A stretch of 64,000 bases of DNA from contig CAZCTC010000031.1 in the NCBI GenBank assembly GCA_964501335.1, positions 1-64,000 of the forward strand, read 5' to 3'. Origin of the DNA: CAZCTC01 sp964501335 (GTDB lineage Bacteria; Chloroflexota; Anaerolineae; B4-G1; SLSP01). Below the pieces are notes generated by a model that was not told the DNA's origin, did no database searches, and saw only the letters and a program-made list of their open reading frames with translations. The translations under genes were made by a program, and so were the position numbers. Below are positions 33,591 to 41,631 of this stretch, piece after piece. Within the stretch, counting starts at the first letter, position 1. Each line of letters opens with the position of its first letter.

Positions 33591-33768
33591 CGGTATGACT
33601 CCTTCGTGATTGACAGTGGGGGTATTGTAACAGCGGAAGTAGCCAGCAGCAAGTAGCCAGTAGACTGCCCATGCTGGCAGGGCGGCTCTGGAAAAGGCCA
33701 AAGAAAGTAGACAGCGGCAAGTAGACAGTAGACAGCCTGCGTCGCCTGTGCGGCTCTGGAAAAGGGCT

Positions 33769-33880
33769 ATGATTTCGTGCGCATTCTGATGCGCACGAAA
33801 TCATCAACAAAAAAACTCTCTTTCGCCATCCAGCGCGACGTGTCTTACCGGGCAAGGACTATTTGCGGGACGTTACAAGG
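33769..33880 (+). repeat. Dispersed hairpin element
   Basis: A perfect 16+4+16 hairpin (33769-33804, arm ATGATTTCGTGCGCAT, loop TCTG) is followed by CAACAAAAAAACTCTCTTTC, CCAGCGCGACGTG and GCGGGACGTTACAAGG. The upstream GCGGCTCTGGAAAAGGGCT is also shared with other plus-orientation copies. Confidence 0.85.
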
Positions 33881-33960
33881 CCGGGGCCATGCCATGGAGC
33901 CCTATTTTCAGGACAGAACGCCATGCAAGGGATGCACCCCGAAGGATGAAAAAAGATTTC

Positions 33961-34052
33961 AACGCAGAGACGCGGAGAGCGCAGAGAGGCGCAGAGGAAG
34001 ATCTATTATTTTTCTCTGCCTCTGCGTCTCTGCTTCTTTGCGACTCTGCGTT
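33961..34052. repeat. Palindromic AACGCAGAG...CTCTGCGTT repeat
   Basis: The left half (purine-rich, CGCAGAG units) is the approximate reverse complement of the right half (CTCTGCG units), so the 92 bases can fold into one long imperfect hairpin. It is a variant of the repeats at 2596 and 61371. Confidence 0.75.
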
Positions 34053-34163
34053 AAAAATCCCGCCTATTTTCAGGACAGATTTTGCCTGCATCTTTTTGAC
34101 ACTTTTGATAAGTTGGATAGACTGTTAGTACCTCTTAATTCATCATTCCAGGCCGAGGATTCT

Positions 34164-34931
34164 ATGGATAAAAAACAACATCTCCTGACTCGATTGGATG
34201 AAATCGGCGGTGCGCTGGCGCGCAAGGGTCATGCTCTGGCTCTGATCGGGCTGGGCTCGGTGGGGCTGGAGTTGAACCGTCTGGATGCCTATTCCGATCT
34301 GGATTTCTTTGCGGTGGTGGAACCTGGCTATAAGCGTTCTTTTATTGAGAAACTGGATTGGTTGAGCGTTATCCGGCCGATCGCTTATGCTTTTTTAAAT
34401 ACGGCGGATGGATATAAGTTGCTGTTTGATGACGGCGTTTTCTGTGAATTTGCCGTTTTTGAACCGGATGAGTTGCGGGGCATCTCGTTTGCGCCCGGGC
34501 GGGTGATCTGGAAACAGCCTCAGGTGGCGGAAAATATTGCTATTCCCGCGACGATGCCGCAATCCTGGGCTCCCCACGATACCGCATGGGTGGTAGGAGA
34601 GGCCCTGACCAATTTGTATGTGGGGATGGAACGTTACCGACGTGGGGAAAAGTTGTCGGCCATGCGTTTTATTCAACATTATGCCGTCGATCGGGTGCTG
34701 GATCTGGCCTCCCTCGTGGAGCCGGAACAACCGGTTTTTAAAGATCCCTTCTCCAATGAACGTCGTTTTGAGCAACGTTTTCCCCAGCTGGCTTTGCAAC
34801 TTTCCGATTTTGCTGCGGGGTATGATCGCAGTCCCGAGGCGGCGCTGGCGATTCTGGTTTTTCTCGAAAGGCATTTTGAGGTTAATGCCCGGATGGCGGA
34901 GGAGATCCGCCGTCTTTGTGTCGGGGGATAG
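34164..34931 (+). CDS. Pol-beta-like nucleotidyltransferase domain protein (255 aa)
   Basis: The N-terminal half has the nucleotidyltransferase signature G-S-x(n)-D-x-D: GLGSVGLELNRLDAYSDLDF (near residues 28-48). A third acidic residue may lie in FCEFAVFEPDEL. The C-terminal half is helical (AMRFIQHYAVDRVLDLASLV), as in streptomycin-adenylyltransferase-like or kanamycin-nucleotidyltransferase-like proteins. It would transfer a nucleotide to a small molecule, RNA or protein; the substrate is unknown. ATG 34164 begins MDKKQHLLTRLDEIGGALAR, and the long upstream open frame runs through repeat DNA and is rejected as coding. No antitoxin partner is seen beside it. Confidence 0.8.
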   Translation: MDKKQHLLTRLDEIGGALARKGHALALIGLGSVGLELNRLDAYSDLDFFAVVEPGYKRSFIEKLDWLSVIRPIAYAFLNTADGYKLLFDDGVFCEFAVFEPDELRGISFAPGRVIWKQPQVAENIAIPATMPQSWAPHDTAWVVGEALTNLYVGMERYRRGEKLSAMRFIQHYAVDRVLDLASLVEPEQPVFKDPFSNERRFEQRFPQLALQLSDFAAGYDRSPEAALAILVFLERHFEVNARMAEEIRRLCVGG

Positions 34932-35019
34932 AATTTTTTCCCGGTTTTGGGGTTGACCTCATCGGCCGGTTTTGTGCATCAAAATATGATATCAATTGCC
35001 CGTCTTCCCGGCTTTCGAC

Positions 35020-35048
35020 TGGACAAAAGGTAACAAAACGGATAGAAT
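35020..35048 (+). promoter_or_regulatory. Promoter of the STAS/SpoIIE pair
   Basis: TGGACA (35020-35025) and TAGAAT (35043-35048) are 17 bases apart, with transcription expected near 35055, about 40 bases before the STAS start codon. Confidence 0.6.
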
Positions 35049-35095
35049 AGAGACGTGGTAGATCTGGAAAATCAGGATAGTTAAAGGATGAGTTC

Positions 35096-35440
35096 ATGGA
35101 AGTAAAAGGCGAGAACTACCATATTTTTTATCAACCGGACAGTGGGACGGTTGTTTTCAGGGGTGTGTTACGTCCTTATACCACCAGTGAATACCTTTTG
35201 GTGGATCAAATTATGGATGAAGTGGTCTCCCAGGCTCCCCCCACCATTACGGTGGATCTTCATGAGTTGCAATATCTGAACAGCCTCGGCCTCCTGAAGC
35301 TTTCGCGTTTTGCCAGTCGATTGCACGAACAGGGCGGTCGGGCCGTCATTGTCAATGGATGCAAGCAGATTCCCTGGCAGGACAAATCCCTCAAAAACCT
35401 CGTTTTTCTGGTACCCGGCCTGAAATTGAACTGGATCTGA
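35096..35440 (+). CDS. STAS-domain anti-sigma-factor antagonist-like protein (114 aa)
   Basis: A single STAS domain covers the whole protein: beta-strand GTVVFRGVLRP, helix YLLVDQIMDEVV, ITVDLHELQYLNSLGLLKLS. Ser 63 in LNSLGLL matches the phosphorylation site of SpoIIAA/RsbV-type proteins. Such proteins bind or release an anti-sigma kinase according to phosphorylation, in the cytoplasm. The next gene is a SpoIIE-type phosphatase that could remove the phosphate, so the two form a partner-switch pair. No kinase of the RsbW type is encoded within the window. Confidence 0.85.
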   Translation: MEVKGENYHIFYQPDSGTVVFRGVLRPYTTSEYLLVDQIMDEVVSQAPPTITVDLHELQYLNSLGLLKLSRFASRLHEQGGRAVIVNGCKQIPWQDKSLKNLVFLVPGLKLNWI

Positions 35441-35553
35441 CCTTTTTTCGGGTTGGATAAGGGCTGAAGTCAATTTATTGATTTTGCGTTATGGCCCGTA
35501 GCGCGAAAATTAACCGGTCCCTGAAACGCTGATTTTTACAATCGAGGTAATCG

Positions 35554-37338
35554 ATGGAAACCCATAACCGATTCACTACAGTTTGGCATCAACTTACAAC
35601 CTCACGGGCAGCCGACCCTGATGAAGCGCGCCGTGAATATATGACCAAAGTGATTACTTTGTTGTTGAGCGCCGTCTCTCTGGTCTCTTCAGTGCTTTTT
35701 GGGATCGCGACGGCGATGGGGGCGATCCCTCCGGATACTTTATGGCTGACCTTATTGATGGATGTTGTCTTTCTCAGTGCCTGGGGCGTGGCTCAGGCCG
35801 GCCATTGGCGGATTGCCATCTGGTTCCCGGTAGCGATTTCCTGGGTGATTGCTTTTTACGGCGGCTATATCGGCGGCATCGATGCTCCCGGCAAGATGTT
35901 CTATGTGCTGATGATTATTATTGTGGCGTTGTTCCAGTCACGCCGGGCCGTGTGGGGGACTTTGATCTTCAGTTTGCTTTCCTATCTGGCGATGGGAATG
36001 TTGCATGCTCTGGGGTATCTTCCTACAGCCCGCACGGCTGAAAATGCTTTTGTCAATCGTATTGTGATTGTGGCGGCCGTGATGGCGGCAATTACGGCCT
36101 TAATTATCTTCTTTGTAGATCAGTTGCAGAATGCGCTGAACCAATCGCGCAAAAATGCTGAGGCTGCCCGTCAACAGGCAGATCAGGTGGCGATTTTCAA
36201 GGCGCTGGCTGACAATGCTCTGGATGCTTTCAGTCTGGCCGATCCCAACGGCCTGGCTACCTATTTCAACCCGGCGTTCGCTAAATTTTTTGGACAGGAA
36301 GCTCAGTCGCTGCTCGGCCAGCCTGTCGCGATTTTCGTCCCCTCCGAAGGACTTGAGGAGTTTTCCGAGATTATGAAGGAAGCGCGGGGGCATGGTTGGA
36401 GTGGGGAATTGAAATTACGGCGTCTGGATGGTGAGGTTTTCGACAGTGAGATCTCGATCTCGCCGCTGTATGATGCCGATCATCAGCTTATGGCTCTGGC
36501 GGCCGTGATCCGTGATATGACGGAGCGCAAGCTGGCCGAGGCGGAGCGGGTACGGCTGATGGCTTCGAACGCCCGGATGGAGACTGAATTAAACATCACT
36601 CGCCGCATTCAGCAGATGCTGTTGCCCGATGAGACTGAGTTGCGGGCGGTGGACGGCCTGGATATTTCCGGTTATATGCTCCCGGCTGAAGAAGTGGGCG
36701 GCGATTATTACGATGTGCTTCAACACAACGGCCGGGTGGAGATCAGCATCGGGGATGTGACCGGCCATGGATTGGAGAGCGGGGTCGTGACCCTGATGTT
36801 GCAGACGGCGGTACGGACGTTGTTGATGAGTGGGGAACGCAATCCCGCCCGTTTCCTGGGCGTGCTCAACCACATTTTGTACCACAACCTGCAACGGATG
36901 AAAGTGGATCGCAGTCTGACGCTGGCGCTGTTGAATTACGACACGGGAACGCTGCGCTTGAGCGGGCAACATGAATATTTGATCGTGATCCGGAAAGATG
37001 GGCGGGTGGAAGTAAGCAATACGATCGATCTGGGCTTTCCGTTGGGGTTGTTGGACAGTATCGACCGCTTTGTCAGCGAATTCCCGGTGGAACTGGAGCC
37101 GGGGGATGGGGTGGTGCTTTATTCCGACGGGATTACCGAGGCGCAGAATGCGCAGGGCGATTTCTACGGCCTGGAGCGGCTTTCTCATGTGGCCAGCCGG
37201 GCCTGGGCAGGGAGCGCGGAAGAAGTCAAGAGCACTATTGTTTCCGATGTGCGCGGCTTTATCGGGGATCAGGAGATTATGGATGATCTGACGCTGTTGG
37301 TTTTGAAGCAGAAAGAGGCGTTGATCCCTATTGCATAG
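35554..37338 (+). CDS. Membrane PAS-SpoIIE (PP2C-type) phosphatase (594 aa)
   Basis: From the N-terminus there are about six hydrophobic membrane segments (residues ~30-190), a linker helix, a PAS domain (ALADNALDAFSLADPNGLAT, then PLYDADHQLMALAAVIRDMT), a coiled coil and a SpoIIE phosphatase domain. The metal-binding motifs of SpoIIE/PP2C are present: EEVGGDYYDV, GDVTGHGLESG, LYSDGITEA and DDLTLLVL. It would dephosphorylate a STAS-domain protein in response to a membrane or PAS signal. The STAS gene lies 113 bases upstream. It ends two bases before the stop of the convergent cyclase gene, with no terminator between them. Confidence 0.92.
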   Translation: METHNRFTTVWHQLTTSRAADPDEARREYMTKVITLLLSAVSLVSSVLFGIATAMGAIPPDTLWLTLLMDVVFLSAWGVAQAGHWRIAIWFPVAISWVIAFYGGYIGGIDAPGKMFYVLMIIIVALFQSRRAVWGTLIFSLLSYLAMGMLHALGYLPTARTAENAFVNRIVIVAAVMAAITALIIFFVDQLQNALNQSRKNAEAARQQADQVAIFKALADNALDAFSLADPNGLATYFNPAFAKFFGQEAQSLLGQPVAIFVPSEGLEEFSEIMKEARGHGWSGELKLRRLDGEVFDSEISISPLYDADHQLMALAAVIRDMTERKLAEAERVRLMASNARMETELNITRRIQQMLLPDETELRAVDGLDISGYMLPAEEVGGDYYDVLQHNGRVEISIGDVTGHGLESGVVTLMLQTAVRTLLMSGERNPARFLGVLNHILYHNLQRMKVDRSLTLALLNYDTGTLRLSGQHEYLIVIRKDGRVEVSNTIDLGFPLGLLDSIDRFVSEFPVELEPGDGVVLYSDGITEAQNAQGDFYGLERLSHVASRAWAGSAEEVKSTIVSDVRGFIGDQEIMDDLTLLVLKQKEALIPIA

Positions 37339-37340
37339 AT

Positions 37341-40300
37341 TTAGTCCGGTGTTGTGTTGAGTTCGCGGTGAGCGGCGACTTCTTCCAGAAAGGAGCGCCG
37401 CTCATTTTCATTTTCCAGAGTGGCGGCGCATTCCAGCAGCCGGCGTCGGCCCTGGGCCAGCAGTTCGGTGGCGCGAGGATCTCCGGCGGTCTGCAAGATC
37501 TGATAGCAGGTGAGGTAGAGGCGGAAAGGCTCTTGCGTTCCGGCCGGGAAATCGGCCATGAGGAGCGGAATGAGCGGTGCGATTCGGGCCTGGGCCGCCT
37601 CGATTTCTCCCCGGCGCAGGGCGATGCGGGCCAATCCGATCAGGGCATCGGCCTGATGAAGAGGGGTGGTTTCCGGGGGGGAGAGTTTTAAAACGGTCTG
37701 ATAGGCGGTCAGTGCGCTTTCTTCATCTCCCAATCCAGCCAGGGCATGGCCCAGCCAGAGTTGAGTAATTCTCCACCAGTTGGGATAGTTCCAGCGCCGG
37801 GCGATTTCCAGCGCTTGCAGGCTGTAATCATGGGCCTCCTGGTAGTTCCCTTCCTGGCAGGTCAGGCGGGCCAGCGTTTGCAATCCGATTTCTTTAAGCC
37901 GTTGAGAATTTCGGGTCCGGGCATTTTCCAGAACTGCCAGCAGGACGGAGCGGGCTTCTGTACAGATTCCCAATGTTCGATTGAGATCGGTCTGCCGGCA
38001 TTGGATTAGCTGGTAATTAAATTTGTCGTGAAGTTCGGTATTGATGATTTGCAGGGCTGCAAAGATCCGCCGGGCTTCTGAGTAACGACCACAGGCATAA
38101 GCGATTTCTGCATTCCCTAACATGCCGGGGGCCTGCCCGGCCAGATGGTTCAACTCTTTTTCTTGAGCGGTGGATCGGGTGAAGAGTTCGGCAGCCCGGG
38201 AATAATTCCTTTGGTAAAAGGCGATCCAGCCCTGATTGGTGAGGTTTTCGGCAACTCCGGCACGGTCGCGGGTTCGACTCCAGGCTCGCTGGGATTCTTC
38301 CAGGCAACGTTGGGCCTTTTCAAATTGCTCGCTTTGCGTATAGAAGGAACTCAGATTCAGGAGGACCATTCCCTGGCCGTAGCTGTCTCCGGTTTCCCGG
38401 TAGATTGTCAGGGATTGTTCCAACTGGGGGAGGATTTCATCGGGGCAACCCTGTTCCCATGAATTCAGGGCCAGTGTGTTCAATGCGGCCGCTTCTCCTG
38501 TTCGATCTCCCAGTTCGCGATGGATGCTCAAAGCCAGTTCCACGTAGGGTTGGGCTTTGACCATATATCCCTGAAATCCCCAGTTATTGCCGATATTGCG
38601 CAGAACCCAACCTTCCAGCAGCCGGCTGCCGCAGGCCTGAGCCAGTTCCAGGGCCCGGGCGCAGGGGATAAGCGCTTCTTCTTGTTGACTGCGGTACATT
38701 AAGACCCGGCCCCAGGTGAAGTACCCCCAGGCCTGCCGTTCCAGATCGTGGAGCGGTTCGGCTATCTGGATGGCCTGTTGAGAATGGGTGATGGCGGAGT
38801 CATACTCTCCCACGATCCAGGCATAATTGGCCCGGCGAAGTTCTACTTCGGATTGTCGTTCGGGGCTTTGCAGCGCCGTGGCCAGAGCCTCCATTGTATT
38901 GAGATCCTGGAGCTGGCTGGCGCGTTCTCCTGAAAGGTTGTAAATCCGCTCGCGTATCCGGGTCAATTCGTAGCGCTCTGCGAGCTGTTCTTCTGGAATC
39001 AAGGCCAGGGCCCGGCTGTAATAGAGCGCGGCTTCGGTATTGGCAAATTGGGCGGCGGCCAGGGCGCCGGCGCGAGTCAGATAGAAGCGTGCCCGTTCAT
39101 GATCCTCGGCCCGTTCCCAATGGTGCGCCAGCAGTCCGATCAATTCATCGGTGCGGTCCGGGAAGAGCCGTTCCAACACTTCGGCGACCTGTTGGTGGAA
39201 TTGCCGGCGCTCTTTTTTTAGCAGGCTGTGGTAGGCGGCTTCCTGCGTTAGCTGATGTTTGAAGATATATTCCAGTTCCGGATTTCGAGATCGTTCCCGG
39301 ATCATTTGTTGGTCCATGAGTTGATTGAGATGATGGGTGAGGTGCCGTTCTTCCCGGGCGATTTCGGCGAGGACGCGGTAGAGGAAGGAGCGGCCGATGA
39401 TGGCAGCCAGTTGCAGGACATGGCGGGTCTCTAATTGCAAGCGATCGATGCGGCTCATTAAAACGCCTTGCAGGGTGTCGGGCAGGTCGATTTCTTCAAC
39501 GAGGCGGGTGGCGCGCCAACAACCTGTGGCCGTGTTGTAGATAATCGTGCCGTTGTCCATCAGGGAGCGAATGATCTCTTCCATATAGAAGGGATTGCCT
39601 TCGGTGTGACGCAGGATCCTTTCCCGCAGTTCTGCGGGCAGTTCTTCTACCTGGAGCAGGTTTCCGATCAGTTGATCGCTTTCGGTGCTGGAGAGAGGGT
39701 CCAACCATGCTTCGTGATGGCAGGCCGCATATTGGGTGGCGGCGATTTCGCGTAGATTCCAACAGCCGTGTTCGCGTTCCGGGCGCAGGATGGCGATGAT
39801 CAGCAAAGGCACTTCCTGGGTCAGAGCGAAAATCTGTTCCAGCAGGGCCAGGGAGGTGGAATCGGCCCAGTGGAGGTCTTCGCCTATAATGACGAGGGGC
39901 TTGTGGTGGGCCATTTCCCGGATCAGTGTTTCTATGGCCAGGAAAGTGCCAGATTGGAGCGTTTCTCCGTTAATTCCTTTCAGCCGGGCGGCACTTTCGT
40001 TATCCAACGGCAGGGAGAGCAGTCGGGCCAGATAGGGATAGATTTTCTCGCGGTATTCCGGGCCGAGGGTATCGATATGAGCCAGGAGCGACTGTTGTAC
40101 CGTTTCGATCGGGTCGTCGGCCGTACGTCCCAGAAGGGCCCGTATGATATCGAGCCAGGGAAGATAGGCGATGGTGCCTCCATAGGAAAGACAGCGGCCT
40201 TCCAACCAGGTCAGATTGGTTTGTGAAGCCTGGTGGACTTCGGCGATGAGGCGTGATTTGCCCAGGCCGGCTTCTCCGACGATGGTGACAATGCCGCCGG

Positions 40301-41102
40301 TGCCCTTTTGCAGGTCAAGGATAGCCTGATTCAAAATATTAAAGGGGATTTGGCGACCGATCAAGGGGGAGGTCAGGCCCGTGATGCCGCGCAGGCTACC
40401 GGGGGTGGTTTTAAGGCCGATAAGGCGGTGGGCCGGGAGTGGTTCGGATTTGCCTTTGAGCGAAAGTGGGGGGAGGGCTTCGAATTCAAAGAGCGGAGCG
40501 GTGAGCCGATAGGTGTCGGGGCCGACCAGGATTTCGCCGCGCTGGGAGGCATCTTCCAGCCGGGAGGCGACATTGACGGCATCGCCCATCACAGAGTATT
40601 CCTGGCGTTCCCGGGTGCCGAGGCCGCCGGCGACGACGAGGCCGGTATTGATGCCGAAATGCAGGCCGAGGTTGAGTTGATAGCTGGTGTTGAATTCACG
40701 AAGGCTGTCCATCATTTCCAGGGCGGTACGCAGGGCACGTTCCGGATCGTTTTCATGGGCCAGGGGAGCTCCGAAGAGGGCCATAATTCCGTCTCCGATG
40801 AATTTATCTACCGACCCACCATACTTCTTTATCACGGGGACGAGTTGTTCAAAACAGGTATTCATCAAGTCGCGGATGGTTTCCGGATCGAGGGTTTCGG
40901 AAAGGGCCGTAAAGCCGGAAATATCGGCAAACATGACGGTGACGAATTTGCGTTCGGCATGCAGAGAGGGGCGCGTTTGATCCAGGCTTTCCAGCCGGGC
41001 CCGTAAGGGGGCGATGGCAGCGGCGACAACGGCATCTCCCAGGATGGCACGTTGGCTTTCCAGCAGGGCAATGGTCTGTTGTAATTGCTCGCGTTCTGTC
41101 AT
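37341..41102 (-). CDS. Adenylate/guanylate cyclase - STAND ATPase - TPR protein (1253 aa)
   Basis: After a short helix, a single class III cyclase domain (about 45-230) has every key residue: metal Asp in FADISGF and GDGIMALFGAP, and Asn/Arg in GDAVNVASRLEDA. An ATPase of the predicted STAND/AAA_16 type follows (Walker A GEAGLGKSRLIAEV near 276, Walker B VIIGEDLHWADSTS). A long TPR superhelix fills residues ~650-1240. The start is ATG 41102, with AAGGGGA just upstream. Unlike the tandem-cyclase paralogues at 13-27 kb, this protein would work as a homodimer. It is probably a cytoplasmic cyclic-nucleotide-producing sensor; its ligand is unknown. Confidence 0.92.
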   Translation of the reverse strand: MTEREQLQQTIALLESQRAILGDAVVAAAIAPLRARLESLDQTRPSLHAERKFVTVMFADISGFTALSETLDPETIRDLMNTCFEQLVPVIKKYGGSVDKFIGDGIMALFGAPLAHENDPERALRTALEMMDSLREFNTSYQLNLGLHFGINTGLVVAGGLGTRERQEYSVMGDAVNVASRLEDASQRGEILVGPDTYRLTAPLFEFEALPPLSLKGKSEPLPAHRLIGLKTTPGSLRGITGLTSPLIGRQIPFNILNQAILDLQKGTGGIVTIVGEAGLGKSRLIAEVHQASQTNLTWLEGRCLSYGGTIAYLPWLDIIRALLGRTADDPIETVQQSLLAHIDTLGPEYREKIYPYLARLLSLPLDNESAARLKGINGETLQSGTFLAIETLIREMAHHKPLVIIGEDLHWADSTSLALLEQIFALTQEVPLLIIAILRPEREHGCWNLREIAATQYAACHHEAWLDPLSSTESDQLIGNLLQVEELPAELRERILRHTEGNPFYMEEIIRSLMDNGTIIYNTATGCWRATRLVEEIDLPDTLQGVLMSRIDRLQLETRHVLQLAAIIGRSFLYRVLAEIAREERHLTHHLNQLMDQQMIRERSRNPELEYIFKHQLTQEAAYHSLLKKERRQFHQQVAEVLERLFPDRTDELIGLLAHHWERAEDHERARFYLTRAGALAAAQFANTEAALYYSRALALIPEEQLAERYELTRIRERIYNLSGERASQLQDLNTMEALATALQSPERQSEVELRRANYAWIVGEYDSAITHSQQAIQIAEPLHDLERQAWGYFTWGRVLMYRSQQEEALIPCARALELAQACGSRLLEGWVLRNIGNNWGFQGYMVKAQPYVELALSIHRELGDRTGEAAALNTLALNSWEQGCPDEILPQLEQSLTIYRETGDSYGQGMVLLNLSSFYTQSEQFEKAQRCLEESQRAWSRTRDRAGVAENLTNQGWIAFYQRNYSRAAELFTRSTAQEKELNHLAGQAPGMLGNAEIAYACGRYSEARRIFAALQIINTELHDKFNYQLIQCRQTDLNRTLGICTEARSVLLAVLENARTRNSQRLKEIGLQTLARLTCQEGNYQEAHDYSLQALEIARRWNYPNWWRITQLWLGHALAGLGDEESALTAYQTVLKLSPPETTPLHQADALIGLARIALRRGEIEAAQARIAPLIPLLMADFPAGTQEPFRLYLTCYQILQTAGDPRATELLAQGRRRLLECAATLENENERRSFLEEVAAHRELNTTPD

Positions 41103-41190
41103 TTTTCCCCTTTGCAACGATGGCGCTAAGCTAAGTATAACCTCAGCCGGGCTAAGGGCAATCGACCGGGGCGGTCAGTCTGGAAAACAC

Positions 41191-41228
41191 CCTGTTTGGG
41201 GCGGCTTTCTGAAGCCGCCCCAAACAGG
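41191..41228 (+). repeat. Hairpin element, 17+4+17
   Basis: CCTGTTTGGGGCGGCTT pairs perfectly with its complement around TCTG; GGAATAAAAATAACTCTCTCC follows as in other copies. Confidence 0.85.
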
Positions 41229-41311
41229 AATAAAAATAACTCTCTCCCCCTCATATCCCCCCTTCCCCCCCTTTTCTCCCGCAAGCGGGCGAAAAGGGGG
41301 GAATATTAACT

Positions 41312-41350
41312 GCATTTTGGGCGCGCTGCAAAGCAGCGCGCCCAAAATGC
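41312..41350. repeat. Hairpin element, 18+3+18
   Basis: GCATTTTGGGCGCGCTGC pairs perfectly with its complement around AAA. This is the longest perfect stem in the window. Confidence 0.85.
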
Positions 41351-41594
41351 TTAGTGATTCCCCCTTCCCTTGGGGGAAAGGGGGGCAAGGGGAATTAAAA
41401 AGCGCCCTTTGGCAATTTTATTGGGCGACCACGGTTCCCTGTAGACCCACCCTCCTATCCTGCGCGTCGCTTTTTACCAGGAAAGCACTGATTGCGGGGC
41501 GTAAAAAACTGTTTTTAATCTATGCTAATGAATAACTGCACAGGTCGAGGGCAATTTAGGAGCATTTGAGGGATTTAGCCTATCTCTCAGGATA

Positions 41595-41603
41595 TGCTAC
41601 AAT
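41595..41603 (+). promoter_or_regulatory. Extended -10 promoter (TGCTACAAT) of the histidine kinase gene
   Basis: TGC-TACAAT resembles the TGCTATAAT elements of the cyclase/STAND genes. It implies a transcript starting near 41610 and excludes the upstream TTG 41566 as the start codon. Confidence 0.5.
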
Positions 41604-41631
41604 AGTTTCAGATTTAGCGGATAGCATTTTC

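Larger units (their letters stand above)
33591..34163. other. 573-base intergenic region with three repeat classes
   Basis: No gene is supported. It contains GTAGCCAG/GTAGACAG direct repeats (33640-33735), a hairpin-family element (33769-33880), a GGATGCACCCCGAAGGATG segment also seen near 27885 and 61515, and a long palindromic CAGAG repeat (33961-34052). Confidence 0.7.
41103..41631. other. 529-base divergent intergenic region
   Basis: It contains two hairpins (41191-41228, 41312-41350), the constant flank of the repeat family (CCTGCGCGTCGCTTTTTACC ... GCGGGGCGTAAAA, 41458-41508), pyrimidine-rich CCCCTT runs, and the promoter of the histidine kinase gene at 41595-41603. No gene is supported. 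Confidence 0.7.

Noticed and set aside
33777..34163. N-terminal extension of the nucleotidyltransferase
   Set aside because: The upstream frame is translated intergenic repeat DNA (CAGAG repeats, hairpin flank); the domain starts at 34164.
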